From assembly GCF_009827335.1 (NCBI RefSeq), contig NZ_WTYH01000001.1:1364001-1428000 (forward strand): a stretch of 64,000 nt of DNA, written 5' to 3'. Made by a program: the position numbers and the translations under genes. The notes beneath the pieces are model-generated. The model ran no database searches and was not told the origin of the DNA. It worked only from the letters and a program-made list of their open reading frames with translations. Every line of letters begins with the position of its first letter. Positions within the stretch are counted from its first letter, which is position 1. Of this stretch, positions 39,923-48,273 are shown piece by piece. The stretch is from Aurantiacibacter arachoides (lineage in GTDB: Bacteria > Pseudomonadota > Alphaproteobacteria > Sphingomonadales > Sphingomonadaceae).

Positions 39923-41374
39923 TCAGGGGGCCTCCGCCATCTGGTCGAGCCGCTCCTTCACCGCGGCCAGGTCTGCGGCGAACAGGCGTTGCTGTTCTTC
40001 CCGCGCTGGCCCGTCGAGGCGGAGCAGATAGGAAGGGTGCGCGGTGACCCACAGCTCGCTGCCGTCGTCGAGCGGGATCGGCTCGCCGCGTGCCTTGGTG
40101 ATGCTGACCGTCTTGCCGAGCAGCCCGCGCGCGGCGGACGCGCCCAACGCCAGCACCAGTTTGGGTTTCACGATGGCACGCTCGGCCTCCTGCCACCAGC
40201 GGCAGGTGTCGATTTCCTTGGCCGTGGGCGACTGGTGCAGCCGCCGCTTGCCGCGCTGGACGTATTTGAAATGCTTGACCGCGTTGGTGACATAGGTGCC
40301 GCTCCGGTCGATCCCCGCCTGCTCCAGCCCGGCGTCGAGAACCTGTCCGGCAGGTCCGACGAAGGGTCGCCCGGCAAGGTCTTCCTGATCGCCCGGCTGT
40401 TCGCCCACGATCATCAGGGCCGCATCGCGCGGCCCCTCCCCCATCACCGCCTGGTTGTCGAGATGGCCGATGGGGCACTGGCGACAGGCATGGATGGCCT
40501 TGTCGATGGCTTCCAGCGTCTCGGGCCGCTCGGCAAATTCCAGTTCTCCTGCCGCGACCATCGCGCTCTCCCGCCGCTGAGCGCCTGCCACCAGCTCGGG
40601 AATGAGCGCGGCCTCGGGCATGTTCTTCCAGTATTTCTTGGGCATTTCCTTCAGCATCGCCCCGATCTTCAAACGCGCAGGATTGAAGATGGATGCGTAG
40701 TACTTGCGCCACAGGTCCTCCGCCGGATCGCCCTGCGGCGCGTCGCCGCGCTCGGCGGGTGGGCCTTCGCGCAGGACCTCGCCGTCCCAGTGCAGCGTGC
40801 CCGCCGGCGTCAGGATCGACCATCGCATGGAGGCAAAACGGCGCACGAAGAAGCCCGCCTCGCGCCGCAGGATATGGTGATCGGGCTCGAACCAGGCGAC
40901 GTAATGCTCGTGCGGCTGGCCCTCCTCGTCCAGCTCTTCCACCATGCGGAAGCGCACGAAGGCGTGCATCTTGTGCGCGTCGCGGCGGACGGCCTTGTCC
41001 AGCTCCTCGATCCGGCGAACGTCGGCATCGGCCTTGTCCTCCATCAGGCGCGGGTTGGACTGCAACCGCCACAGCATGCGATAGAGCAGCGCAAAGCGTT
41101 CCGGATCGGAATGCAGCGCTGCGTTCTTCGCCAGCGAGACGAAGCGCTTGCTGGCGCGCACGGGGCGATCGGGATCGTCGGGCACGGGTGCGCGCCGCTC
41201 ACCGTGGCTGAACAGCGAGCCGGTGGCGCCCGGCTCCACCCAGGCGATCCGATCGGGCGGCACGTCGCACTGAATCAGGCTGCGCGCCCGCTCTCGCCAG
41301 AAGGCGAAGTCGTCAGGATCGGGCAGGTTGACGACGTAGTAAGTGCCAAGCCTGACGTGTTGCAACGCGGTCAT
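39923..41374 (-). CDS. DUF4130 (TIGR03915) - UdgX uracil-DNA glycosylase fusion
   Basis: Two-domain repair protein, 483 aa. Residues about 5-250 match the DUF4130 / SAM-linked family that pairs with the upstream radical-SAM protein. Residues about 275-480 are a UDG-superfamily UdgX domain, with GEQPGDQ at 324-330 and the histidine H380 in the KRRLHQSPT loop. In UdgX this His forms a covalent link with deoxyribose after uracil removal. A four-cysteine Fe-S site typical of UdgX is suggested by HACRQCP and other cysteines. The start is 10 bp behind the radical-SAM stop, so they are co-translated. Confidence 0.9.
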   Translation of the reverse strand: MTALQHVRLGTYYVVNLPDPDDFAFWRERARSLIQCDVPPDRIAWVEPGATGSLFSHGERRAPVPDDPDRPVRASKRFVSLAKNAALHSDPERFALLYRMLWRLQSNPRLMEDKADADVRRIEELDKAVRRDAHKMHAFVRFRMVEELDEEGQPHEHYVAWFEPDHHILRREAGFFVRRFASMRWSILTPAGTLHWDGEVLREGPPAERGDAPQGDPAEDLWRKYYASIFNPARLKIGAMLKEMPKKYWKNMPEAALIPELVAGAQRRESAMVAAGELEFAERPETLEAIDKAIHACRQCPIGHLDNQAVMGEGPRDAALMIVGEQPGDQEDLAGRPFVGPAGQVLDAGLEQAGIDRSGTYVTNAVKHFKYVQRGKRRLHQSPTAKEIDTCRWWQEAERAIVKPKLVLALGASAARGLLGKTVSITKARGEPIPLDDGSELWVTAHPSYLLRLDGPAREEQQRLFAADLAAVKERLDQMAEAP

Positions 41375-41384
41375 GACCGCCCCC

Positions 41385-42626
41385 TCATCCCGCGAACAGC
41401 TCGAGCTGTTCCTGCTTCGGCGCCAGCAGCGCGCGCAGATCCGCGCGGTCCGTCAATGTGATCGGGCGCCAGTCGGCGGCAATCAGGAAAGGCCGCACGC
41501 GGCTGATGGAGACGGTGAGCTTGGCCACGTCCTCCAGCCGCAATGTGCGATGGCGGCGGCTGGCGATGATCTGCGCCACGGCCTTGGTCCCCAGCCCCGG
41601 CACCCGCCACAACTGTTCCTTCGTGGCGCGGTTGACGTCGACGGGAAAGTGCTCACGGAATTTCAACGCCCAGGCGAGCTTGGGATCGATATCGAGCGGC
41701 AGGTTGCCGTCCGCCTCGGTCGCCTGCATCACCTCGCGCGGGGCGAAGCCGTAGAACCGCATCAGCCAGTCCGACTGGTAAAGCCGGTGCTCGCGCATCA
41801 ACGGCGGGCGCTTCAGCGGCAGCACCGCACTCGCATCGGGGATTGGCGAGAACGCGCTGTAATAGACGCGGCGCAGGCGGAATCGATCGTAGAGGCGGCT
41901 GGCCTTGCCCACGATATCCGCATCGCTTGCCGCGTCCGCCCCCACGATCATCTGCGTCGACTGGCCAGCGGGCGCGAAACGCGGTGCGTGCTTGAAGCGC
42001 TTCTTCTCGTCGACGGCCTGCTTCATGGCCATCTTCATGCCGCCCATCGCGCCTTCGATCTTCGCTGCGTCCTTGTCGGGTGCGAGACGGGTAAGGCCGG
42101 CATCGGTGGGCAGTTCGACGTTGATGGAAATGCGGTCCGCATAGAGCCCGGCCTGATGGACCAGCTGCGGATCCGCCTCGGGAATGGTCTTCAGGTGGAT
42201 ATAGCCGCGAAAGTCGTGCTCCTCGCGCAGGATGCGCGCGGTTTCCACCAGCAGTTCCATCGTGTGGTTGGAGCTCTTGATGATGCCCGAGGAAAGGAAC
42301 AGCCCCTCTATATAATTGCGGCGATAAAAGGTGAGCGTGAGGTCGGCCACTTCCTGCGGCGTAAACTTGGCGCGCCGCACGTTCGAACTCTTGCGGTTGA
42401 CGCAGTAGTGGCAATCGAAAATGCAGTGATTGGTCAGCAGGATCTTCAGCAGCGAGATGCATCGCCCATCGGGCGCATAGGCATGACAGATGCCCATCCC
42501 CTCGGTCGAGCCGATGCCGCCCGACTTGCTGTTGCGCTTGGCCGTGCCGGACGATGCGCACGAGGCATCGTACTTCGCCGCATCGGCAAGGATTTCCAGC
42601 TTCTGGATGGTATCGAGCGCGGCCAT
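41385..42626 (-). CDS. Radical-SAM putative DNA modification/repair protein (TIGR03916)
   Basis: Radical-SAM enzyme, 413 aa. The cluster motif is C68-x3-C72-x2-C75 (HCIFDCHYC). The core continues with GLFLSSGI and the IPEADP segment. A C-terminal helix-hairpin-helix-like DNA-binding region follows (VDVNRATKEQLWRVPGLG, near residue 330). The reaction is not known. Families of this kind always travel with the DUF4130/UdgX protein, as here. A LexA box overlaps the ribosome-binding region, so the gene is damage-inducible. Confidence 0.9.
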   Translation of the reverse strand: MAALDTIQKLEILADAAKYDASCASSGTAKRNSKSGGIGSTEGMGICHAYAPDGRCISLLKILLTNHCIFDCHYCVNRKSSNVRRAKFTPQEVADLTLTFYRRNYIEGLFLSSGIIKSSNHTMELLVETARILREEHDFRGYIHLKTIPEADPQLVHQAGLYADRISINVELPTDAGLTRLAPDKDAAKIEGAMGGMKMAMKQAVDEKKRFKHAPRFAPAGQSTQMIVGADAASDADIVGKASRLYDRFRLRRVYYSAFSPIPDASAVLPLKRPPLMREHRLYQSDWLMRFYGFAPREVMQATEADGNLPLDIDPKLAWALKFREHFPVDVNRATKEQLWRVPGLGTKAVAQIIASRRHRTLRLEDVAKLTVSISRVRPFLIAADWRPITLTDRADLRALLAPKQEQLELFAG

Positions 42627-42628
42627 AT

Positions 42629-42643
42629 GTTCCTTATATGTTC
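42629..42643 (-). promoter_or_regulatory. LexA (SOS) box before the radical-SAM gene
   Basis: GTTC-CTTATAT-GTTC, the alphaproteobacterial LexA site GTTC-N7-GTTC, two bases from the start codon. Nearly identical to the box at 49066-49080. Confidence 0.85.
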
Positions 42644-42753
42644 ACTTGTTGGATTCACAAGCCCCCCGTGAGATCGCCCCAACAAATCTCGGGAACTCTT
42701 GAGGAATTTTCGGTGTTAGGAATGTGAACTCTTACCGACTGAAGGATATCCCC

Positions 42754-43590
42754 ATGGCATTTTTGAAAACCCGCGACGGCACTCATCTGCGCTGGAAGGA
42801 ACTTGGCTCCGGACGCCCGGTGGTCCTGATCCACGGCTGGCCGCTGTCCGCGGACAGCTGGGATCCGGTGATGATGGAATTGGCCGACAACGGCTATCGC
42901 GCCATCGCCTATGACCGCCGCGGCTTTGGCCACTCCGACCATGCGGCCTCGGGCTACGATTACGATACCTTCGCCGACGATCTTGCCGACGTGATGAAGG
43001 AAACCGGCGCGACCGAGAACGTGGCGCTGGTCGGCTTCTCCATGGGCGGCGGCGAGATCGCCCGCTACATGTCACGCCACGGCGGCCAGGGCGTGACGCA
43101 GGCGGTGCTGGTCAGTTCCGTGGTGCCCTACATGCTCAAGACCGACGACAACCCGGACGGTGTGCCGCAGTCGACCTTCGATGAGATGACCGACGGCATG
43201 AAGACCAAGTACCGCCATTTCTTCACCGGCTTCTTCAAGGATTTCTACGGGGACGGCGTGCTGACCGACAAGGTCTATGACGAGGAGAAGCACTGGGCCT
43301 GGATGACCACGATGATGGCATCGAAGTATGCCACCATGAAATCGGCCGAGGCCTTTGCCACCACCGATTTCCGTCCCGACCTGCCGAGCATCACGGTGCC
43401 CACGCTGGTGATTCACGGAACCAAGGATCAGACCGTGCCAATCGACGCCACCGGCCGCGCCGTGGCCGAGCAGGTGCCGGGCGCCACGCTGATCGAATAC
43501 GATGGGGAGCCGCACGCCGTCTTCGCCACGCAGACCGAGCGCCTGTCGCAGGATATCGTCGCGTTCCTCGACAACCGCCGATCCGCCTGA
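42754..43590 (+). CDS. Alpha/beta hydrolase, non-haem chloroperoxidase-like
   Basis: Soluble hydrolase, 278 aa from the ATG at 42754. The nucleophile elbow GFSMGGGE puts the serine at residue 96. HGWPLSADSW is the oxyanion region, TLVIHGTKDQTVPI the acid (Asp) region and EPHAVFA the catalytic histidine. The sequence matches the cofactor-free haloperoxidase/esterase type. The natural substrate is unknown. It is divergent from the radical-SAM gene, with the LexA box in the gap. Confidence 0.88.
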   Translation: MAFLKTRDGTHLRWKELGSGRPVVLIHGWPLSADSWDPVMMELADNGYRAIAYDRRGFGHSDHAASGYDYDTFADDLADVMKETGATENVALVGFSMGGGEIARYMSRHGGQGVTQAVLVSSVVPYMLKTDDNPDGVPQSTFDEMTDGMKTKYRHFFTGFFKDFYGDGVLTDKVYDEEKHWAWMTTMMASKYATMKSAEAFATTDFRPDLPSITVPTLVIHGTKDQTVPIDATGRAVAEQVPGATLIEYDGEPHAVFATQTERLSQDIVAFLDNRRSA

Positions 43591-43608
43591 TTCTCAAACA
43601 GACATACC

Positions 43609-43646
43609 AAAGGGGCGTGCACCGCGAGGTGCGCGCCCCTTTTTCG
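43609..43646 (+). terminator. Terminator of the hydrolase gene
   Basis: GGGGCG(T)GCACC-GCGA-GGTGC(G)CGCCCC followed by TTTTT. Confidence 0.85.
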
Positions 43647-43726
43647 TTCTCAATCCGAAATTAACCGCGTTTCGCAAACCGGAATTTACCAACGGCGGCC
43701 AGCCTGAGAGGGAAGAGGACCCTTGC

Positions 43727-44155
43727 ATGAAACTGTTCAGGCGCGCCAAGCCCGATCCGCTCCCCGAACGGCGCATCGCCGCGCGGGTACGCGTCAACGC
43801 ACCCGCCATGCTGCTGCTGCCGAGCGGGGGGCGGCCCGGCCACATCTTCGACATCTCCACGGACGGCGCGCGTTTCATGACACAAAGCCCGCCGCGCCAG
43901 GGCATGAGCGCCATCCTGGAATGGGCGGATTACGAGGTTTATTGCATTGTCTCGTGGCAACGGCCGGGAATGTGCGGCGTGGCATTCGATCGCCCGATAT
44001 CGCAGCAGGCCGTCGATCGGCTCGCACGCGAATGCCCGGCCGGCCCGCGCCCGTTGATGAGCCTGCCCGACCTGTTTGACGACGAGGACCCTGCCGCCAC
44101 CTCCCCCAGCCCCGCGCCCGCCCCAATTCCCCCACGCCGCCGCTTCATGTGCTGA
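43727..44155 (+). CDS. PilZ domain protein
   Basis: Probable cyclic-di-GMP binding protein, 142 aa from the ATG at 43727. The PilZ signature is split as RRIAAR near residue 16 and DISTDGARF around 49, consistent with R-x3-R and (D/N)-x-S-x2-G. A proline-rich tail follows (SPAPAPIPPRR). It stands alone between the hydrolase and the carbonic anhydrase. Target unknown. Confidence 0.85.
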   Translation: MKLFRRAKPDPLPERRIAARVRVNAPAMLLLPSGGRPGHIFDISTDGARFMTQSPPRQGMSAILEWADYEVYCIVSWQRPGMCGVAFDRPISQQAVDRLARECPAGPRPLMSLPDLFDDEDPAATSPSPAPAPIPPRRRFMC

Positions 44156-44331
44156 TCGCTGGTCGGTGTCCGGAACACCAATTTCTCTCTTTCAGCGGCA
44201 GGGAAGACAGGCTAGGCGATCGTCACGTACCGGGCCCCTCTGGCGAACCGCAAAGGCTCGCGATGTCGGACGTATCGACCTTGGGGCGATACGCGGCAGC
44301 GGTCGTCCCATCAGTTCAGATGGAGCGAATG

Positions 44332-45066
44332 ATGTTTTCCCGACGCGATCTTATTACCACCGGTTCCGCTCTTACCGCCGCCACGCTAGTGACCGGCGCC
44401 ACTGCCTCTGCCCACGCGCGCTCGATGCCGCCCGCAGCGGATCCCATCACCGCCCTGCCGCCGACCGATCTCACGCCTGATCAGGCCTTGGCCTTGCTGC
44501 GCCAGGGCAACGCCGCTTTCTTGCGCGGCGAGCAGCCCCAGGTGCTGCCGAATCCCCGGCGCCGGCTGGAGATGGCTGCGGGGCAGAGCCCGTTTGCAGC
44601 CTATGTCACCTGTTCCGACAGCCGGGTACCACCCGAACTCCTGTTCGGCCGCGGCCTTGGTGAGTTGTTCATTATCCGCAACGCCGGCAACACCGTCGAC
44701 ACGGTCGCGCTGGGCTCGATCGAATACGCTGTTGCCGTGCTGGGCGTGCCGTTGGTGGTGGTCATGGGCCATGAAAGCTGCGGGGCGGTAAAGGCGGCGA
44801 CCGAGGTGGTGACGGACAATGCCACCTTCCCCGGTTCCATAGGCCCGATGATAGAGCCCATCATTCCCGCCGTGCTGGCCGCCCGAGGTGAGGATGGCGA
44901 CCTGCTCAACAACGCCATTCGCGCCAACGTGCGGCGCGTGGTGCGGCAACTGCGCCAGCATACCGACCCCTTGCTGCTGGAGCCGCAGCGCGAAGGCCGG
45001 CTGAAGGTGGTCGGCGCCTATTACGACCTGAACGACGGCAGCGTGGACTTCTTCGACCTGCCCTGA
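44332..45066 (+). CDS. Tat-exported beta-carbonic anhydrase
   Basis: Zn enzyme interconverting CO2 and bicarbonate, 244 aa. The start is ATG 44332 or 44329 behind GGAG. A Tat-like signal (SRRDLITTG, hydrophobic stretch, AHA) suggests export to the periplasm, not the more usual cytoplasmic location. Zinc ligands are C94, H147 and C150, and D96/R98 form the active-site dyad (CSDSR). Confidence 0.87.
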   Translation: MFSRRDLITTGSALTAATLVTGATASAHARSMPPAADPITALPPTDLTPDQALALLRQGNAAFLRGEQPQVLPNPRRRLEMAAGQSPFAAYVTCSDSRVPPELLFGRGLGELFIIRNAGNTVDTVALGSIEYAVAVLGVPLVVVMGHESCGAVKAATEVVTDNATFPGSIGPMIEPIIPAVLAARGEDGDLLNNAIRANVRRVVRQLRQHTDPLLLEPQREGRLKVVGAYYDLNDGSVDFFDLP

Positions 45067-45086
45067 GATCTGAACCAAGAATTTCC

Positions 45087-45122
45087 GTGCGCGCCCGCCC
45101 GTGCGGGCGCGCTCTTTCTTTC
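45087..45122 (+). terminator. Terminator of the carbonic anhydrase gene
   Basis: GCGCGCCCGC-CCGT-GCGGGCGCGC followed by TCTTTCTTTC. Confidence 0.85.
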
Positions 45123-45252
45123 ATGCCGCCGAATTCGTAAAGGCTGCAGCATAACCGGAACCGCAGCGCGCCGCCGGGGTTCAGTGCCGACAACAGACCG
45201 GGACGAAGTCTATCGTCTCGAATAAACAGGCAATCCAGGGACCGACATCACG

Positions 45253-46056
45253 ATGGACATCCTCGCCCTTCTTTCCGATCCCGCTGCCTGGCTGGCGCTG
45301 GGCACCTTGATCATGCTCGAGGTGATCCTCGGCGTGGATAATCTCATCTTCATCGCCATCCTTTCGAACAAGCTGCCCAAGCACCTGCAATCCAAGGCCC
45401 GTCGCATCGGCCTCTCGCTGGCGCTGATCATGCGGATCGGCCTGCTGATGCTGATCGGCTGGATCGTCACGCTGCAGACGCCGCTGTTCGATCTCGGGCT
45501 GGTGGGGTCGCCCAACGAATACGGCGAACCGAGCTTCGAGACCGCATTTTCGGGCCGCGACCTCATCCTGCTGGCGGGCGGCCTGTTCCTGCTGTGGAAG
45601 GCGACCAAGGAAATCCACCACTCGATGGAACCGCTCGACAACTCGGGTGACATCATGGACAAGACCCCCGGCCTTGCCGCCGCCGGGACCGCCACCTTCG
45701 GGGCCGTCATCGCGCAGATCATCGCCATCGACCTCGTATTCTCCGTCGATTCCATCCTGACCGCCGTGGGCATGACGGACGAGGTGCCGATCATGGTCGC
45801 CGCCGTCGTCATCACCGTGGGCGTGATGATGGTCGCTGCCGACCCGCTCTCGCGCTTCATCGAGAAGAACCCGACGCTGGTGATGCTGGCGCTCGCCTTC
45901 CTCGTGATGATCGGCCTGGTGCTGATCGCCGACGGCCTCGGCTTCCACGTGCCCAAGGGCTACATCTACGTCGCGATGGGCTTCTCGGTCGGCGTGGAAC
46001 TGCTCAATATGGTCCAGCGCAACAAGCGGGTGCGGGAGGCGGCTTCCGAGGGGTGA
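45253..46056 (+). CDS. TerC family membrane protein
   Basis: Integral membrane protein, 267 aa, with seven or more helices. The family motif [13 protein letters not shown] in the first helix and [10 protein letters not shown] in a later one have acidic residues thought to bind metal. TerC homologues take part in manganese or other metal export and resistance. It overlaps the PhyH gene by 4 bp. A second protein of the superfamily is at 53844. Confidence 0.9.
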   Translation: MDILALLSDPAAWLALGTLIMLEVILGVDNLIFIAILSNKLPKHLQSKARRIGLSLALIMRIGLLMLIGWIVTLQTPLFDLGLVGSPNEYGEPSFETAFSGRDLILLAGGLFLLWKATKEIHHSMEPLDNSGDIMDKTPGLAAAGTATFGAVIAQIIAIDLVFSVDSILTAVGMTDEVPIMVAAVVITVGVMMVAADPLSRFIEKNPTLVMLALAFLVMIGLVLIADGLGFHVPKGYIYVAMGFSVGVELLNMVQRNKRVREAASEG

Positions 46057-46718
46057 CGCCTTGCCTGCGCGAAGACGGGACCGAGCTTCACCCGCACCTG
46101 GCAGCTGCAATGCTGCCGGAACTTCGCGTTCTTGCAGAAGGTATCGGGTCTTCGCTGGCCGGGGTGCGTCTGCACGGTCATGCTGGCCTGGAGGCACTGC
46201 TGCGACCCGAACGGGCTGTGGGATCGCTGGCGGTGGCATTGCTGGGGGATCGCGCTCGTCCGGTGCGTGCCATTCTGTTCGACAAGCGCCCGGGGATGAA
46301 TTGGGGGCTGGCGTGGCACCAGGACCGCACGATCTGCGTGGAGCGCAAGGTGGAAACCGATGGCTTCGGCCCATGGACCATGAAGCAGGGCATCCACCAT
46401 GTCGCGCCGCCGATGACCGTGCTGGAGCGGATGGTGACCTTGCGCATTCACATCGATGATGTGCCAGCGACCAATGCTCCGTTGCTCGTGGCACTGGGTT
46501 CGCATCGCCTCGGCCTCGTGCCTGAGCCAGAGATCGAGCGCGTGGTGGAACGCCATACGGTCGTGGAATGCCTTGCCCGGGCGGGTGACGTCTGGGCCTA
46601 TGCCACGCCGATCCTGCATGCCTCACGTTCCGCCTCGGGGGCGGTCAGTCGCCGCGTTCTGCAGGTGGATTTCAGTGCCGTCGAGCTGCCGGGCGAACTG
46701 ATGTGGCTCAGCATCTGA
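46053..46718 (+). CDS. Phytanoyl-CoA dioxygenase-like (PhyH) protein
   Basis: Putative Fe(II)/2-oxoglutarate dioxygenase, 221 aa from a GTG at 46053. The iron ligands appear as H-x-D in WHQDRT with the distal His in TPILHASRS, and an Arg after it (SRRVLQVDF) would bind 2-oxoglutarate. The substrate is unknown. It shares an ATG/GTG overlap with terC, so it is likely in the same message. Confidence 0.82.
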   Translation: MTPCLREDGTELHPHLAAAMLPELRVLAEGIGSSLAGVRLHGHAGLEALLRPERAVGSLAVALLGDRARPVRAILFDKRPGMNWGLAWHQDRTICVERKVETDGFGPWTMKQGIHHVAPPMTVLERMVTLRIHIDDVPATNAPLLVALGSHRLGLVPEPEIERVVERHTVVECLARAGDVWAYATPILHASRSASGAVSRRVLQVDFSAVELPGELMWLSI

Positions 46719-46722
46719 CCGC

Positions 46723-48273
46723 TCACGCGAACAGCCCCTGCAGATACCACTCGGGCATTCCCCCGCGCCCATCGGTGGCGAGGCCGTTGCGGTAGATCCA
46801 GTAGCGGCGGCCGGTATCGTCCTCGATGCGATAGTAATCGCGCAGGCGCGTGCGGCCGTTCTCGCGCCACCATTCGGGGGCGATGCGTTCGGGGCCTTCC
46901 ACGCGGGCGACCTCGAACACATCGCCCCGCCAGCGGAAGCGGCGCGGTTCGCCATCGGGGCTGGCGTAGAGCACGGCAATGGGTTCCGCCCGATCGAGCA
47001 GCTTGGCCGGGCGCTGGTGAAAGGCCAGCTGATGCTGGTGCACGGGTTCGGGATCGAGCGGCGGCTGCCACCCTTGCGCGCGTTCGGGAATATGGCTGGC
47101 CTTGAGCACCGGGCGGCGCACGGCCCTGGTGCCCAGGCGGACGGTCAGCCGGTCCATGCAGGCCGCCAGCGACGTGCCGTGGCCCTCTGCCGCAGCCTCG
47201 ATGTCGGCCTGCGCCAGGCCCAGCGGTTCGGCCCAGCTGGCGCGCAGGCGCAGCATCTCGATCCCGAAGCCCGCGTCCACGTCATCCAGCTTGGCGGCGA
47301 ACAGGCGGCAGATGTGCGCCGCCTCACGCGTGGCGGCGGCAAGTTCGAGCTGGCGCCAGACCACCTCCCCATCCACCCGCCACATGCCCAGCTGCAACCG
47401 CCGCGCGCCTTCGCCCCGCCCTTCCAGCGTGCGGGCCATGTCGTCCGCCAGGTCGCCCACCACCTGATCCAGCAGCTCGCGGTGGCGGATCGGTTCCATC
47501 AGGCGGCGCTGGACGATGGGCATGGTCAGCGGGATGACCGGCAGCAGCGGTTCCGGCACGCGGCCGGTCAGCTGGTCCATGCGCACCAGCGGGTTGGCAG
47601 CGGGCGACTTGCGGTTGCGGAACCGGCGGTGGAGCGAATCGCGGCCTCTGGTATCGCCGCTCATGCCGGAAAGGTCGCCCAGCTGCTTCAGGCCGAGGCG
47701 GCGCAGCACCAGCAGCACGTCGGCATCGAGGCGCAACGCGGCGACGGGCAAGCCGGCAAGGCGCGCGGCCACGTCCTCCCCTGCCCCGATCACCGTGCCC
47801 GGGGCGGCGTAGTGCGCCAGCGCCCAGGCCGCGCCCGCGGTGGGTGCGATGGCGGCGGCGACGGACAGGCCGCGACCGGCGCAGCGGGCGGCGACATCGG
47901 CCAGCAACCGTGCCTCTCCGCCGAACAGGTGCGCTACGGCGGAAACGTCGACCAGCACGCCGTCGGGCGCGTCCATCGCGCTCCACGGGCCCCAGCGCTG
48001 GCTCCACACGGCAAAGCGTTCGAGAAAGGCGAGATCGCCCGCCGGATCGCTCGGCTGGACGGCGATCTGCGGGCACAGCGTGCGGGCGTCGGCCAGCATC
48101 ATGCCACGCGTGGCGCCGTGCGCGCGGGCGAGCACGTTCGCCGCCTCGATCCGCGGACCGTGGGCGGTTTCCGCAATCAGCGCCAGTGGCTGGGCGTCCG
48201 CGCCTTCCCCGGCGCCGCAATTCTCAGAGTGTCGCCAGCGATCGAGCATCAGCTCCCGGCACCAGATCGCCAT
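46723..48273 (-). CDS. imuB: Y-family-like mutagenesis protein ImuB
   Basis: Catalytically inactive Y-family homologue that connects DnaE2 to the beta clamp, 516 aa. Start MAIWCREL at 48273. The usual metal residues of active Y polymerases are absent (the AMDAPDGVLVDVSA segment stands where DinB carries SxDE). GDLSGMSGDTRGRD and the little-finger region are conserved, with LFGGE after. Its start lies 50 bp inside the imuA end. Confidence 0.93.
   Translation of the reverse strand: MAIWCRELMLDRWRHSENCGAGEGADAQPLALIAETAHGPRIEAANVLARAHGATRGMMLADARTLCPQIAVQPSDPAGDLAFLERFAVWSQRWGPWSAMDAPDGVLVDVSAVAHLFGGEARLLADVAARCAGRGLSVAAAIAPTAGAAWALAHYAAPGTVIGAGEDVAARLAGLPVAALRLDADVLLVLRRLGLKQLGDLSGMSGDTRGRDSLHRRFRNRKSPAANPLVRMDQLTGRVPEPLLPVIPLTMPIVQRRLMEPIRHRELLDQVVGDLADDMARTLEGRGEGARRLQLGMWRVDGEVVWRQLELAAATREAAHICRLFAAKLDDVDAGFGIEMLRLRASWAEPLGLAQADIEAAAEGHGTSLAACMDRLTVRLGTRAVRRPVLKASHIPERAQGWQPPLDPEPVHQHQLAFHQRPAKLLDRAEPIAVLYASPDGEPRRFRWRGDVFEVARVEGPERIAPEWWRENGRTRLRDYYRIEDDTGRRYWIYRNGLATDGRGGMPEWYLQGLFA

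Noticed and set aside
43660..43680. CtrA-type TTAA-N7-TTAA site before the PilZ gene
   Set aside because: Only one TTAACC half is present.
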